Assembly: GCA_934086315.1 (NCBI GenBank) | Contig: CAKOHZ010000002.1 | Location: 248,001-312,000 of the forward strand | From: an uncultured Bacilli bacterium | Lineage (GTDB): Bacteria; Bacillota_I; Bacilli_A; RF39; UBA660 | Length of the DNA: 64,000 nt | Reading direction: 5' to 3' | Shown: positions 41,488 to 49,524 of the stretch, in pieces | Position numbering within the stretch: position 1 is the stretch's first letter | Layout of the letters: each line of letters opens with the position of its first letter | Made by a program: the position numbers and the translations under genes | Notes under the pieces: model-generated | Told to the model about the DNA's origin: nothing | The model's input: only the letters and a program-made list of their open reading frames with translations | Database searches by the model: none

Positions 41488-42534
41488 ATTTCTCATAATT
41501 AATTTCATTTGTGAAGGAGAATTATATGATATATCAATATTCTCAATATAAGCACCTGGAATTAATGAACTTTCAAGTAACGACTTTATTTCTGGAAGAG
41601 TTCTACCTTTTATTTTGGCTGCTGCTGAAAATTCATTTCCCCCACCACCAAATAACCTCATTATTTTAGAAACATCTATTAATCCCTTACTTCTAGCACT
41701 CATACTAATTGTTTCATCATCAATATATGCCATTGCAAAACTACAATTTATATTATATTTAAGTAAATAGTCTGCTGCTTTCGCAATATCTTCTGGTTCA
41801 TATATCCTACCACTATCTTCAGAGTCAGATGCTATTGCAAACACAAAAGTTTGAAAATCAGTATTATCCACTAATCTTTGAATAGCTCTATCATGTTCAA
41901 AGTCCTCTAAAAACATATTATTAGCAATTGTTGGATCTGCACCTGATGCAGTAAGCATAGATGCAACTTCAAATGTTCCAGCACTAGTATTTTTACTTAA
42001 TTTATTAGTATCAAGTATTATACCAGCAAGCAAATAATTAGCATAATCTGGTGATAATTTTACACCATATAAATTAAGTAATCTAGCTACTTCTTCACAA
42101 GCACTAGAAATTTTATCATTTACAAATAAATATGGAGTTTTAATAGTATGTTCATCAGTTTTATGATGATCAATTACCATAATATTCTTAAAATCATTAA
42201 AATATCTCTGAGTGCAAAGTAAATAATCCTTATTAGCATCCACCGCTATCATAAGACTTTTATCAGTTAAATAAACCGATAAATCATTAGAACGTATAAA
42301 CTCAAAATTACCTTTAATACTATTTAAAACTTTCTTAGTCTCAGGTTCTAACTTTTCATAATCATCATCTATAACAATATAACATTTTTTATTATTCTTT
42401 TTGCATATTAAAGCCATACCAATTGAAGCACCTAATGCATCAAAATCAGGTCTAATATGTGGAACTATAAAAACACTATCATCTACTTCAAATAGTTTAT
42501 CTAAAACACCTTTAATACACTTACTATTTTGCAT
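41473..42534 (-). CDS. DHH-DHHA1 phosphoesterase, GdpP C-domain-like
   Basis: 353 aa. Resembles the catalytic half of the c-di-AMP phosphodiesterase GdpP: PHIRPDFDALGASIGM (metal ligands), AVDANKDYLLC, VIDHHKTDEH (DHH), DTNKLSKNTSAGTFEVASML, then the DHHA1 substrate domain. The N-terminal membrane, PAS and degenerate GGDEF parts of GdpP are missing, so it could also act as an NrnA/PgpH-type nucleotide hydrolase. The DHHA1 GGGGH motif reads GGGGN (Asn for His). I take the ATG at 42532-42534; an upstream GTG is in the RBS (GGTGA). Likely cyclic-dinucleotide or oligonucleotide hydrolysis; activity uncertain. Confidence 0.8.
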   Translation of the reverse strand: MQNSKCIKGVLDKLFEVDDSVFIVPHIRPDFDALGASIGMALICKKNNKKCYIVIDDDYEKLEPETKKVLNSIKGNFEFIRSNDLSVYLTDKSLMIAVDANKDYLLCTQRYFNDFKNIMVIDHHKTDEHTIKTPYLFVNDKISSACEEVARLLNLYGVKLSPDYANYLLAGIILDTNKLSKNTSAGTFEVASMLTASGADPTIANNMFLEDFEHDRAIQRLVDNTDFQTFVFAIASDSEDSGRIYEPEDIAKAADYLLKYNINCSFAMAYIDDETISMSARSKGLIDVSKIMRLFGGGGNEFSAAAKIKGRTLPEIKSLLESSLIPGAYIENIDISYNSPSQMKLIMRNKATM

Positions 42535-42572
42535 ATAATTCACCATCTCAAATTAATACACTATATTATAGT

Positions 42573-42606
42573 AAAAAAGACTCTAAAAAGTCAATTATGA
42601 GTCTTT
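42573..42606 (-). terminator. Terminator of cotE
   Basis: AAAGACTC pairs with GAGTCTTT; on the minus strand TTTTTTAC follows. It overlaps the cotE stop. Confidence 0.7.
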
Positions 42607-43137
42607 ATTATCTAAATAATTTATATTAACACTTTTATCTATTTCATTATTTATATCATCTTCATCTACTATTAAGTCATAATCATCTTCACTATTACTA
42701 ACAGGTATTCTTATTTTGGCATCTCCTACTATTTCAATACCAAGTTCTTTAGATATAGTATATTTGATTGTTTTATCTTCATTTGATACATCAATGCATG
42801 TAGGATTTTTAAGACTTCTAATAATAATTTCAGAATTATCATTTAAGTCTCCATTCTCTCGAACTTTAACCCTAACTTTCTCCTCATAAAACATTTTTTT
42901 ACTAACCACATTAGTTTTAGTGTTATTATCATAACTATACCAAATGTTAATGTCATAACTTCCATTTATTTTAATATAATCATCATCTTTTTTACCTTTT
43001 ATTTTATGATTTATTACCCAACATCCAAGTACAGTATCAACATCAGTATCAGTAGTTAACTCATAATCATTCTTAAATGTCTTCTTTCCCTTTCCAATAA
43101 CAGTTTTAGTAACTATCTCTTTATAATTATTAAACAT
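42595..43137 (-). CDS. cotE: Outer spore coat protein CotE
   Basis: 180 aa. YKEIVTKTVIGKGKKTFKN, then VDTVLGCWVINHKIKGKKDDD, GSYDINIWYSYDNNTKTNVV and IRSLKNPTCIDV follow the whole length of Bacillus CotE, the morphogenetic protein that organises the outer spore coat. The acidic, Asp-rich C-terminal tail is also typical. I use the ATG at 43135-43137 with GGAGG seven bases upstream, not the TTG six bases earlier. Strong indicator that this organism sporulates. Upstream and downstream genes are not spore genes. Confidence 0.95.
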   Translation of the reverse strand: MFNNYKEIVTKTVIGKGKKTFKNDYELTTDTDVDTVLGCWVINHKIKGKKDDDYIKINGSYDINIWYSYDNNTKTNVVSKKMFYEEKVRVKVRENGDLNDNSEIIIRSLKNPTCIDVSNEDKTIKYTISKELGIEIVGDAKIRIPVSNSEDDYDLIVDEDDINNEIDKSVNINYLDNKDS

Positions 43138-43181
43138 AGGCAATCCTCCTATAATAGAATATGCTTAAAATATATTTTTGA

Positions 43182-43213
43182 TAAAAAAATAAGAGATTTT
43201 AACAATCTCTTAT
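43182..43213 (-). terminator. Terminator of the ABC exporter gene
   Basis: ATAAGAGATT and AATCTCTTAT pair around five bases; TTTTTTTATC follows on the minus strand. It overlaps the stop at 43210. Confidence 0.8.
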
Positions 43214-44940
43214 GAATTTAAAGATTCATTTAAATATAGATTTTTATAAAGATTACATGTTTTTAACAATTCTTTATGTTTACCAGTTGCTATTACTTTT
43301 CCTTTATCTACTACATGTATAACATCTGCATCCATTATAGTCGAAAGTCTATGAGCAACTATTATAACCGTGTGATTATACACTAAATCATCCACAGTTT
43401 TTTTAATATAATTTTGACTATTATTATCTAAAGCACTTGTTGCTTCATCAAACAATATTATTTTACTATTCCTTGATAAAGTTCTAGCAATAGATAACCT
43501 TTGTTTTTGACCTCCAGACAAATTAACCCCACCTTCTCCTAAAATAGTATCGTAACCTTTAGGCAGTGACATTATATAATCATCTAAATAAGCCATTTTA
43601 CAATATTTACGAATATCATCTAATGTAAGACTCTCATCAACAATAAGAAAATTATCTTTTATACTTCTATTAAATATAAATGGTTCTTGTCTAATTATAG
43701 ATATATTCTTTCTTAATTCATCTTCTTTTAAATCTTTAATATTAATATTATCAATAAGTATTTTTCCTTTATTTACATCAAATATTCTAGTTAATAAATT
43801 AAATAATGTACTTTTGCCCTGACCAGAAGCTCCAACAATTGCCACTTTTTTATTAGGTTCAACTAACAAATTAAACTTATTTAATGTATTATCTTCTTCT
43901 GGATAAGCAAAAGATACGTTATCAAACTTAATAATTCCTTTTACATTTTTGATTTCTTTTTCACCAAACTCCTCATCATCAAATAATCTATTATCTAAAA
44001 TATCATTAACTCTTGAAACTGACACTTTAACTTTTTGATAAGTTTGAATTAACTCATTAATATCTTCTATCATATTTGTAAATCTATACACATAATAAGT
44101 CATAGAAACCAAAAATGACAATGAAATATAATTATAGTATAAAAGCACAATACAAGTAGCAAGTACACCACATTCTAAAATAGATTTTAAAAGTCCAGTT
44201 ATTATATCAAAATTTCTCTTAGTATCAATTTCTTTAGAAGATTTATCAAATAAAATTTTAACAATATTAATAACATTATTAATTAAATTATTTTTAACAC
44301 CAAGTGTTTTAATTTCTCTTATCCCTCTAATTGATTCATTAGTTAAAGATATAAACTTATCTTGTTCCTTTTTTCTTTCTTTATGTATTTTCTCTAATAT
44401 AGGATTATATTTTTTAATTACAAAGTATAATATTATAATTACTGCTATTATTTCTAAACCAATAACCCAAGAATTTATAAATATATATATTAATAAAACA
44501 AATGATGTAACCAACATAGTTAACATATTTAATAATCTCAAAAATACAAAACTCAGCGTATCTGCATCATTTGTTATACGATTAATTATTTCTCCAGATG
44601 ACATTTTTTCAAACGCTATAGAAGGTAAATTAATGGCTTTTTTATATGTATAAAATTCTAATTTTCTTGTTAAAATACTTTCTAATTTAGATAGTATTGA
44701 TTTAGCTTTCAAATATAATATACCATCAGTTGTAATTTCTAATAGAAAATAAATTCCTATATAAATAAGAGCATATTTTAGGTTCATTTCAGCAATACAT
44801 TCAATACTTTTACCATTTAAATATCCAGTAAACACTTCACAAAAGCCGCACAATACAACAATTGCACTAGCTAAGATAAGTTTACCTTTCTCTTCTTTCA
44901 TTAATTTAATTAGAGGCTTAAATTCTTTTAAATTCTTCAT
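43210..44940 (-). CDS. ABC exporter (fused membrane and ATP-binding domains)
   Basis: 576 aa half-transporter. Six membrane helices (about 15-300) are followed by an ATPase domain with Walker A GASGQGKST, Q-loop IIRQEPFIF, signature LSGGQKQRLS, Walker B IILFDEAT and H-loop VAHRLS. It has no N-terminal C39 peptidase domain. It starts at the ATG 44938-44940 with GGAGG five bases upstream. The gene lies behind a 30-codon peptide gene and a leaky terminator, so it is probably that peptide's exporter. Homologues export lipids, drugs or peptides; substrate choice here rests on context. Confidence 0.9.
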   Translation of the reverse strand: MKNLKEFKPLIKLMKEEKGKLILASAIVVLCGFCEVFTGYLNGKSIECIAEMNLKYALIYIGIYFLLEITTDGILYLKAKSILSKLESILTRKLEFYTYKKAINLPSIAFEKMSSGEIINRITNDADTLSFVFLRLLNMLTMLVTSFVLLIYIFINSWVIGLEIIAVIIILYFVIKKYNPILEKIHKERKKEQDKFISLTNESIRGIREIKTLGVKNNLINNVINIVKILFDKSSKEIDTKRNFDIITGLLKSILECGVLATCIVLLYYNYISLSFLVSMTYYVYRFTNMIEDINELIQTYQKVKVSVSRVNDILDNRLFDDEEFGEKEIKNVKGIIKFDNVSFAYPEEDNTLNKFNLLVEPNKKVAIVGASGQGKSTLFNLLTRIFDVNKGKILIDNINIKDLKEDELRKNISIIRQEPFIFNRSIKDNFLIVDESLTLDDIRKYCKMAYLDDYIMSLPKGYDTILGEGGVNLSGGQKQRLSIARTLSRNSKIILFDEATSALDNNSQNYIKKTVDDLVYNHTVIIVAHRLSTIMDADVIHVVDKGKVIATGKHKELLKTCNLYKNLYLNESLNS

Positions 44941-44950
44941 TTCTACCTCC

Positions 44951-44978
44951 AAAAAAGACTACTCTGATAAGAGTAGCC
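44951..44978 (-). terminator. Attenuating terminator between peptide gene and exporter
   Basis: GGCTACTCT pairs with AGAGTAGTC around a short loop; six T follow on the minus strand, and the exporter RBS begins directly after. It would give more peptide mRNA than exporter mRNA. Confidence 0.8.
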
Positions 44979-44999
44979 TAATTAATTAAATATTAAACG

Positions 45000-45092
45000 T
45001 TATAAAGTTTGTGGAAAACATAGAAGATTCCCACTTCCTTTATCAAAACTCTTATCATTAAAAACATATAAATTTAAATTCAAAATCTTCAT
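45000..45092 (-). CDS. 30-residue peptide, candidate exported peptide precursor
   Basis: A short gene not called by length-limited methods. GAAAGGAGTGGAAGAA precedes the ATG (45090-45092), a full Shine-Dalgarno. The product begins MKILNLNLYVFNDKSFDKGS and ends GNLLCFPQTL: a hydrophobic first third, a charged middle and a C-terminal piece with a single Cys. A near-consensus promoter (45126-45154) lies upstream, and a terminator then an ABC exporter lie downstream. There is no double-glycine leader and no modification enzyme next to it. It fits a small secreted peptide (signal, bacteriocin or RiPP without known class); a regulatory leader peptide for the exporter is the alternative. Confidence 0.6.
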   Translation of the reverse strand: MKILNLNLYVFNDKSFDKGSGNLLCFPQTL

Positions 45093-45125
45093 TTCTTCCA
45101 CTCCTTTCTCTTTAAATTCACCCAA

Positions 45126-45154
45126 AATATATCATACATATTTCGTAAAGTCAA
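45126..45154 (-). promoter_or_regulatory. Promoter of the peptide-exporter unit
   Basis: TTGACT (45149-45154) and TATATT (45126-45131) with a 17-base spacer on the minus strand. The -35 lies just behind the stop codon of the gene ending at 45158. Confidence 0.75.
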
Positions 45155-45157
45155 ATT

Positions 45158-45898
45158 TTAATTACAAAAATCTTCAAAATATATGTTCAAACTATCATTA
45201 GAAATATCTACATAAGTACAATTATTTTCTGCATTTATTTCTTTTTTTATGTAATCTATGGTACATTTAACTTTATTATAATCATAATCATGACATTCTG
45301 TTATTTCTTTCAAATATTTATCATTAGTATAACCATTCTTTTCAAGAGCATCTGTTGCTGTTATGATTTTATCATTTTTTATATCATAAAAGTAATTATA
45401 CTTAAATTTTCCATCTCCGCTTGCATTCCATGGATATAATTCAATTATTACTAAAATACTAACTATATCATTCTTTACAAGAGATTTATATTTAACATTT
45501 ATATCTGCAACCGAACCATTTTCACATCCTTTTGGATTTTCATCAGTATTACATTCCTCAATTGGAAGTATTATTCTTGAAACAACATTATCTAGTATTT
45601 TCTTATTTAATTTTTCAGAATTATCTCCCCCACCAATTATCTTAGGAATAACAATTTTTATCTTATTTCCACTTTCAGTAACAAAATAATCAGATGTAGT
45701 GCTTACCGCATCAACCACATTAACTTTATCATTACTTTTATCATCAACACCATTATTATCATTAATTTTTGTTTCTTCACATTTTGGACAATTAATATTT
45801 TTTTCTTTATACCACATATAACCAAAAACACCCGCTGCACATAATGCTATTACAAGTAATATTATTAATACTGCGTTAACACTTTTCTTATTTTCCAT
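45158..45898 (-). CDS. Membrane-anchored protein, RsiV/DUF4163-like ectodomain
   Basis: 246 aa. One membrane helix (about 8-27), a short C-x2-C (NCPKCEE), an Asp/Asn linker, then an extracellular domain from about 70 with IKIVIPKIIGGGDNSEKLNKKILDNV, VADINVKYKSLVKNDIVSILVIIELY and FYDIKNDKIITATDAL. This pattern is reminiscent of DUF4163/DUF3298 domains found in RsiV and PdaC-like proteins. There is no anti-sigma part before the helix, so a regulatory role is not shown. Its relation to the peptide-exporter unit that follows is unclear. Confidence 0.6.
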   Translation of the reverse strand: MENKKSVNAVLIILLVIALCAAGVFGYMWYKEKNINCPKCEETKINDNNGVDDKSNDKVNVVDAVSTTSDYFVTESGNKIKIVIPKIIGGGDNSEKLNKKILDNVVSRIILPIEECNTDENPKGCENGSVADINVKYKSLVKNDIVSILVIIELYPWNASGDGKFKYNYFYDIKNDKIITATDALEKNGYTNDKYLKEITECHDYDYNKVKCTIDYIKKEINAENNCTYVDISNDSLNIYFEDFCN

Positions 45899-45952
45899 TT
45901 TCTATAGCACCTCTATTTTAAGATTAACACATAACAAAGTATTAAGCAAGCA

Positions 45953-45976
45953 AAAAAACCTCCAAAATGAGGTTTT
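45953..45976 (-). terminator. Terminator of the MucBP surface protein gene
   Basis: AAAACCTC and GAGGTTTT pair around six bases; seven T follow on the minus strand, 16 bases past the stop. Confidence 0.8.
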
Positions 45977-45991
45977 ATTTATTTAATTTAA

Positions 45992-47761
45992 TTAAGCAAT
46001 TTTCTTTCTAATAACAATTGCTCCGATTAATGTAATCATACTGAATATTGTAATATATTCAAGAGCATTATCATCAGCTATTCCTGTATTTGGTACATTC
46101 TTTGGTTCTTCATCTCCACCTTTACCATCTACAAATTCATAAACATATATAACAGTTAATGTTCCATCAATATATTTACCTTCTGTTTTATCTCCAGTTA
46201 CTTCAATAAATTCATAACCTTCAAATTCTTTTTTAACAGTTACATAATCTGTTCCAACTATTTCAGTTGTTTCGATAGCTTGGGCTAATTCTTTACCTGC
46301 TTTATCAACATACTTAACAATTAAAGTACCATATATTTTTTCATATTTTTTAGTTTCTGTTGTTACATCTAGAGAATATCTTGGTTCCATAATATCTTTT
46401 GATGCTTCACCAGTTACATTGTATTCTTCTTCTTTTACTGTATTAGTTCCAGAAGCTTCTACTTCATAATCATAGCCATATGTCTTTTTAATTTCATCTA
46501 CATAATATTCTTCTTCAGTAGTCTCTTTAGTAGCATTTCCAACTACTTTATATTTATTAACAAGTTTAGTATCAACTAATACCTTATTATTAACAATTTT
46601 TACTTCTTCAAATTGTAAGTCAAATCCTTTATTTCTTCCATGACCACCACAAACATTTTGGCTTTCACTTAAGTATCCTTCAATCTCAAATGGATAACTA
46701 ACACCATTAGCTACAACTGTTCCAACAATTTTAACTAATGATTTATTAGTAATATTTAAACGTCTAGAAATAGAAGTATATTCATAAAGACCAGTATTGT
46801 AATCAAGTGAAGGTCCTTCAATTTCAATTAATTTTCCATTAACTAAAACTTGACTAATTCTAATAGTACCATAAACTGTAGTTACATTTCCAAGTGCATC
46901 AATCTTTTTAAAGCTATGTAATAATGTAATATCTAAGTGATTATAACTAAAGCTTTTTCCATCACTTGTACCAGGATTAACTACTGCTCCATCTTCATCT
47001 TTCCAAGTTGATTCTTCAAAAGATAATAATTTAACTTCAAGGCCAGATACATCCCATCCTTCATTTTTTAATTTTTGAATGTAATCTAATGCATCTTGAC
47101 GATTATCAAATTGTTCAGATTCTACTTTTTTAGTTTCAGTACCATTGATAGTTTCAATTCTTACTTCACCATAAATTTCATAGCCATCTGCATCTTTAGC
47201 TAAAGCTTCTTTAGCTTTATTAGCGTCATCGATATTATCATATTTAGTAGATTCAACTGTACTTGTAGTATCTTTAGATTCATTTCTTACTTTAGTAATT
47301 TTAACATCAGAATCTTTAACATCATTATTTTTCTTAAATTCATCTAATGCTTTTTCAGCTTCTTCTAAAGTATTAAATGTTTCTTTTAAACTAACATTAG
47401 TAGTAGTTTCTTTTTGAGTAATTTTAGAATTACTAACTTTATAACCTTGTTTAACTAAACCGTCTAAATATGCTTGAGCTTCATCTTTACTATTAAATGT
47501 TTTATTAATAGTAATCTTATCTTCTCCTACTTTTTTATCTCCCGTATATCTGATTTCCACAGTTACTTTGTAATCATGGTCATCTTTTTCTAGTTCACTT
47601 TTCTTCTTTTCAGCTTCTTCTTTTGTTAAATCAGTATATGCATCTTTAACAGTTTCTGTTTCAGAACCAACATATTTTTCATCAACGATTTCTTCTGCTA
47701 AAACATTAGAAAAAACTAAACCAAAAGATAAAAGAACTAATAAAATTTTTCTTTTGATCAT
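45992..47761 (-). CDS. Repeat-containing surface protein with MucBP domain and VPNTG-type anchor
   Basis: 589 aa. A signal peptide (residues 1-22, cut near VLA-EE) is followed by about five degenerate 40-50-residue repeats (about 42-265) of the form F-x3-EEA-x2-L-x5-GY-x-V, reminiscent of SPOR-like units. A beta-rich region comes next (265-480), then a MucBP-like domain (GTLIVKYVDKAGKELAQAIE to YIDGTLTVIYVYE). The end is VPNTG, a membrane helix and RKKIA, a sorting signal variant of LPxTG. It is thus exported and probably sortase-anchored. No sortase is in the window. The leader carries self-complementary sequence (47792-47829). Confidence 0.82.
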   Translation of the reverse strand: MIKRKILLVLLSFGLVFSNVLAEEIVDEKYVGSETETVKDAYTDLTKEEAEKKKSELEKDDHDYKVTVEIRYTGDKKVGEDKITINKTFNSKDEAQAYLDGLVKQGYKVSNSKITQKETTTNVSLKETFNTLEEAEKALDEFKKNNDVKDSDVKITKVRNESKDTTSTVESTKYDNIDDANKAKEALAKDADGYEIYGEVRIETINGTETKKVESEQFDNRQDALDYIQKLKNEGWDVSGLEVKLLSFEESTWKDEDGAVVNPGTSDGKSFSYNHLDITLLHSFKKIDALGNVTTVYGTIRISQVLVNGKLIEIEGPSLDYNTGLYEYTSISRRLNITNKSLVKIVGTVVANGVSYPFEIEGYLSESQNVCGGHGRNKGFDLQFEEVKIVNNKVLVDTKLVNKYKVVGNATKETTEEEYYVDEIKKTYGYDYEVEASGTNTVKEEEYNVTGEASKDIMEPRYSLDVTTETKKYEKIYGTLIVKYVDKAGKELAQAIETTEIVGTDYVTVKKEFEGYEFIEVTGDKTEGKYIDGTLTVIYVYEFVDGKGGDEEPKNVPNTGIADDNALEYITIFSMITLIGAIVIRKKIA

Positions 47762-47791
47762 AAATCAAAACCCCCCTATAACAAATAATTT

Positions 47792-47829
47792 AGGTAAATA
47801 AAAGAACCAATAATTTACCTATCGGTTCT
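47792..47829 (-). other. Self-complementary leader of the surface protein gene
   Basis: Two overlapping inverted repeats: AGGTAAAT (47792-47799) with ATTTACCT (47813-47820), and AGAACCAATA (47803-47812) with TATCGGTTCT (47820-47829, one G-T pair). The loop of the second is the arm of the first, so they form either a pseudoknot or two alternative hairpins. A TTGACA box at 47854-47859 could start transcription so close that the outer stem is incomplete. Function open. Confidence 0.4.
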
Positions 47830-47927
47830 ATATACTAACATAAAATTAAATTATGTCAACGTTTTTTTAACGAAAATTTGTTTTTATAGTTAATTTTTAT
47901 GATAAAATTATGATAAGGATGTGATAT

Positions 47928-49493
47928 ATGAAAAAAAGTTTAATTGGAGTTTCACTATTAACAATAACATGTTTATATGGACTCCTAAGCGCAGTAATAA
48001 TATTAATAGCATATTTGACAGGCCAAGATATAGGTATAGCTATTTATATTAGTATTGGAATTATAATAATTCAATTTTTAATAGCTCCATGGTTAACAGA
48101 CTTAACAATGAAATGGTTTTACAAAGCCAAATTTGATGAAAAAATACCAGATTATCTAAAAGAATTTATTGAAACTACATGTAAAAAATACAACATGAAA
48201 TATCCAAGAATTGGTATTATACATGATGGAGCACCTAATGCATTTACATATGGTAGATTTAAAAATGATGCAAGAATAGTACTTACTGATGGTATATTTA
48301 ATTTACTTACTGAAGACGAAGTAAAAGCTGTAGTAGCACACGAACTTGGACACGTAATACACTATGATATGTTAATAATGACAGCAGTACAAATAATACC
48401 TTTAGTATTCTATGCTATATATGAAGCAACAAGTGGTATGGATTCAGACGATAGTGATAATGCAAAAGCAAAAGTAATTATTTCTGCAGTTGCTTATATA
48501 TTATATATAGTTAGCCAATATTTAATATTATGGTTATCAAGAACAAGAGAATATAAAGCTGACGAATTCTCAGTTGATGAAACTAAAAAGCCATCATCAC
48601 TTGCTGAAGCACTTGTTAAAATTGGATTTGGTTTAAGTACTACTCCTAAAACTACAAAACACAACGTATCTAAAAATAATGCACTTGGTATATTTGATGT
48701 AAAAACATCTAAATCAATGACAGTATGCAGTATTAAAAATGGAAAAGTATCAAAAGATAAAATTAAAAATGCCATGAAATGGGAATTATGGAATCCATGG
48801 GCTAAATGGTACGAAATAAACTCAACTCATCCATTAATTTCAAAAAGATTAGAAGCCATTTCCGCACTAGCTCCTAAATATAATGAAGAAGCATATATAA
48901 AATTTGATTTAGTAAAACCTGAATCATATGTAGATGACTTTATATTAGAATTAATAATACTTATAATACCTACAGTAGCTCTTATAACTTCATTAGTACT
49001 AGGAATTATAAAAGATAATAAATATATATTAATTGTTGGCTTATTTATAACATTAGTTCTATCATTTATTAAATTTAAAAGAAGACACAAAACTAATTAT
49101 GAAAAAACAACAGTAAGTGATCTTCTAGGAGAAGTAAAAGTATCTGATGTAACATGTATTCCATGTGAATTAAAAGGAACAATTATTGGACGTGGTAATC
49201 CAGGATGTATATTTAATGAAGACTTTGTAATAAAAGATGAAACAGGTATTATATTCGTAGACTATAATCAACCACTTTATATAGTTAATAAAATATTTGC
49301 ATTATTTAAACTTCAACAAAACTTTGATAAAGAAGTTACAATAAAAGGATGGTATCGAAGAAGTCCAGTACCATATGTAGAAGTATATGAAATGACAATA
49401 GATGGTAAACCTAAAAAGATATGGACATATAGTTTACAAATAGCAATCTATGTAATAGCTTTAATAGCACTATTATTCTTTGCAATCAATTAA
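47928..49493 (+). CDS. M48-family zinc metalloprotease, HtpX-like
   Basis: 521 aa. Two N-terminal membrane helices, then the protease domain with VVAHELGHVIHYD (HExxH) and the third ligand in REYKADEFSVD, and more helices. Beyond the family core the protein continues for about 180 residues with two further membrane helices (about 340-380), an OB-like domain (VKVSDVTCIPCELKGTIIGRG) and a last helix. Quality control of membrane proteins is the usual role of HtpX. AAGGATG precedes the ATG. It is a single plus-strand gene with a bidirectional terminator. Confidence 0.88.
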   Translation: MKKSLIGVSLLTITCLYGLLSAVIILIAYLTGQDIGIAIYISIGIIIIQFLIAPWLTDLTMKWFYKAKFDEKIPDYLKEFIETTCKKYNMKYPRIGIIHDGAPNAFTYGRFKNDARIVLTDGIFNLLTEDEVKAVVAHELGHVIHYDMLIMTAVQIIPLVFYAIYEATSGMDSDDSDNAKAKVIISAVAYILYIVSQYLILWLSRTREYKADEFSVDETKKPSSLAEALVKIGFGLSTTPKTTKHNVSKNNALGIFDVKTSKSMTVCSIKNGKVSKDKIKNAMKWELWNPWAKWYEINSTHPLISKRLEAISALAPKYNEEAYIKFDLVKPESYVDDFILELIILIIPTVALITSLVLGIIKDNKYILIVGLFITLVLSFIKFKRRHKTNYEKTTVSDLLGEVKVSDVTCIPCELKGTIIGRGNPGCIFNEDFVIKDETGIIFVDYNQPLYIVNKIFALFKLQQNFDKEVTIKGWYRRSPVPYVEVYEMTIDGKPKKIWTYSLQIAIYVIALIALLFFAIN

Positions 49494-49524
49494 AAAAATG
49501 TAATCGCAAGATTACACTTTTTTA
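49492..49524. terminator. Bidirectional terminator
   Basis: TGTAATC-GCAA-GATTACA stem with A-run on one side and T-run on the other, shared by the convergent M48 protease and metallophosphoesterase genes. Confidence 0.85.
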
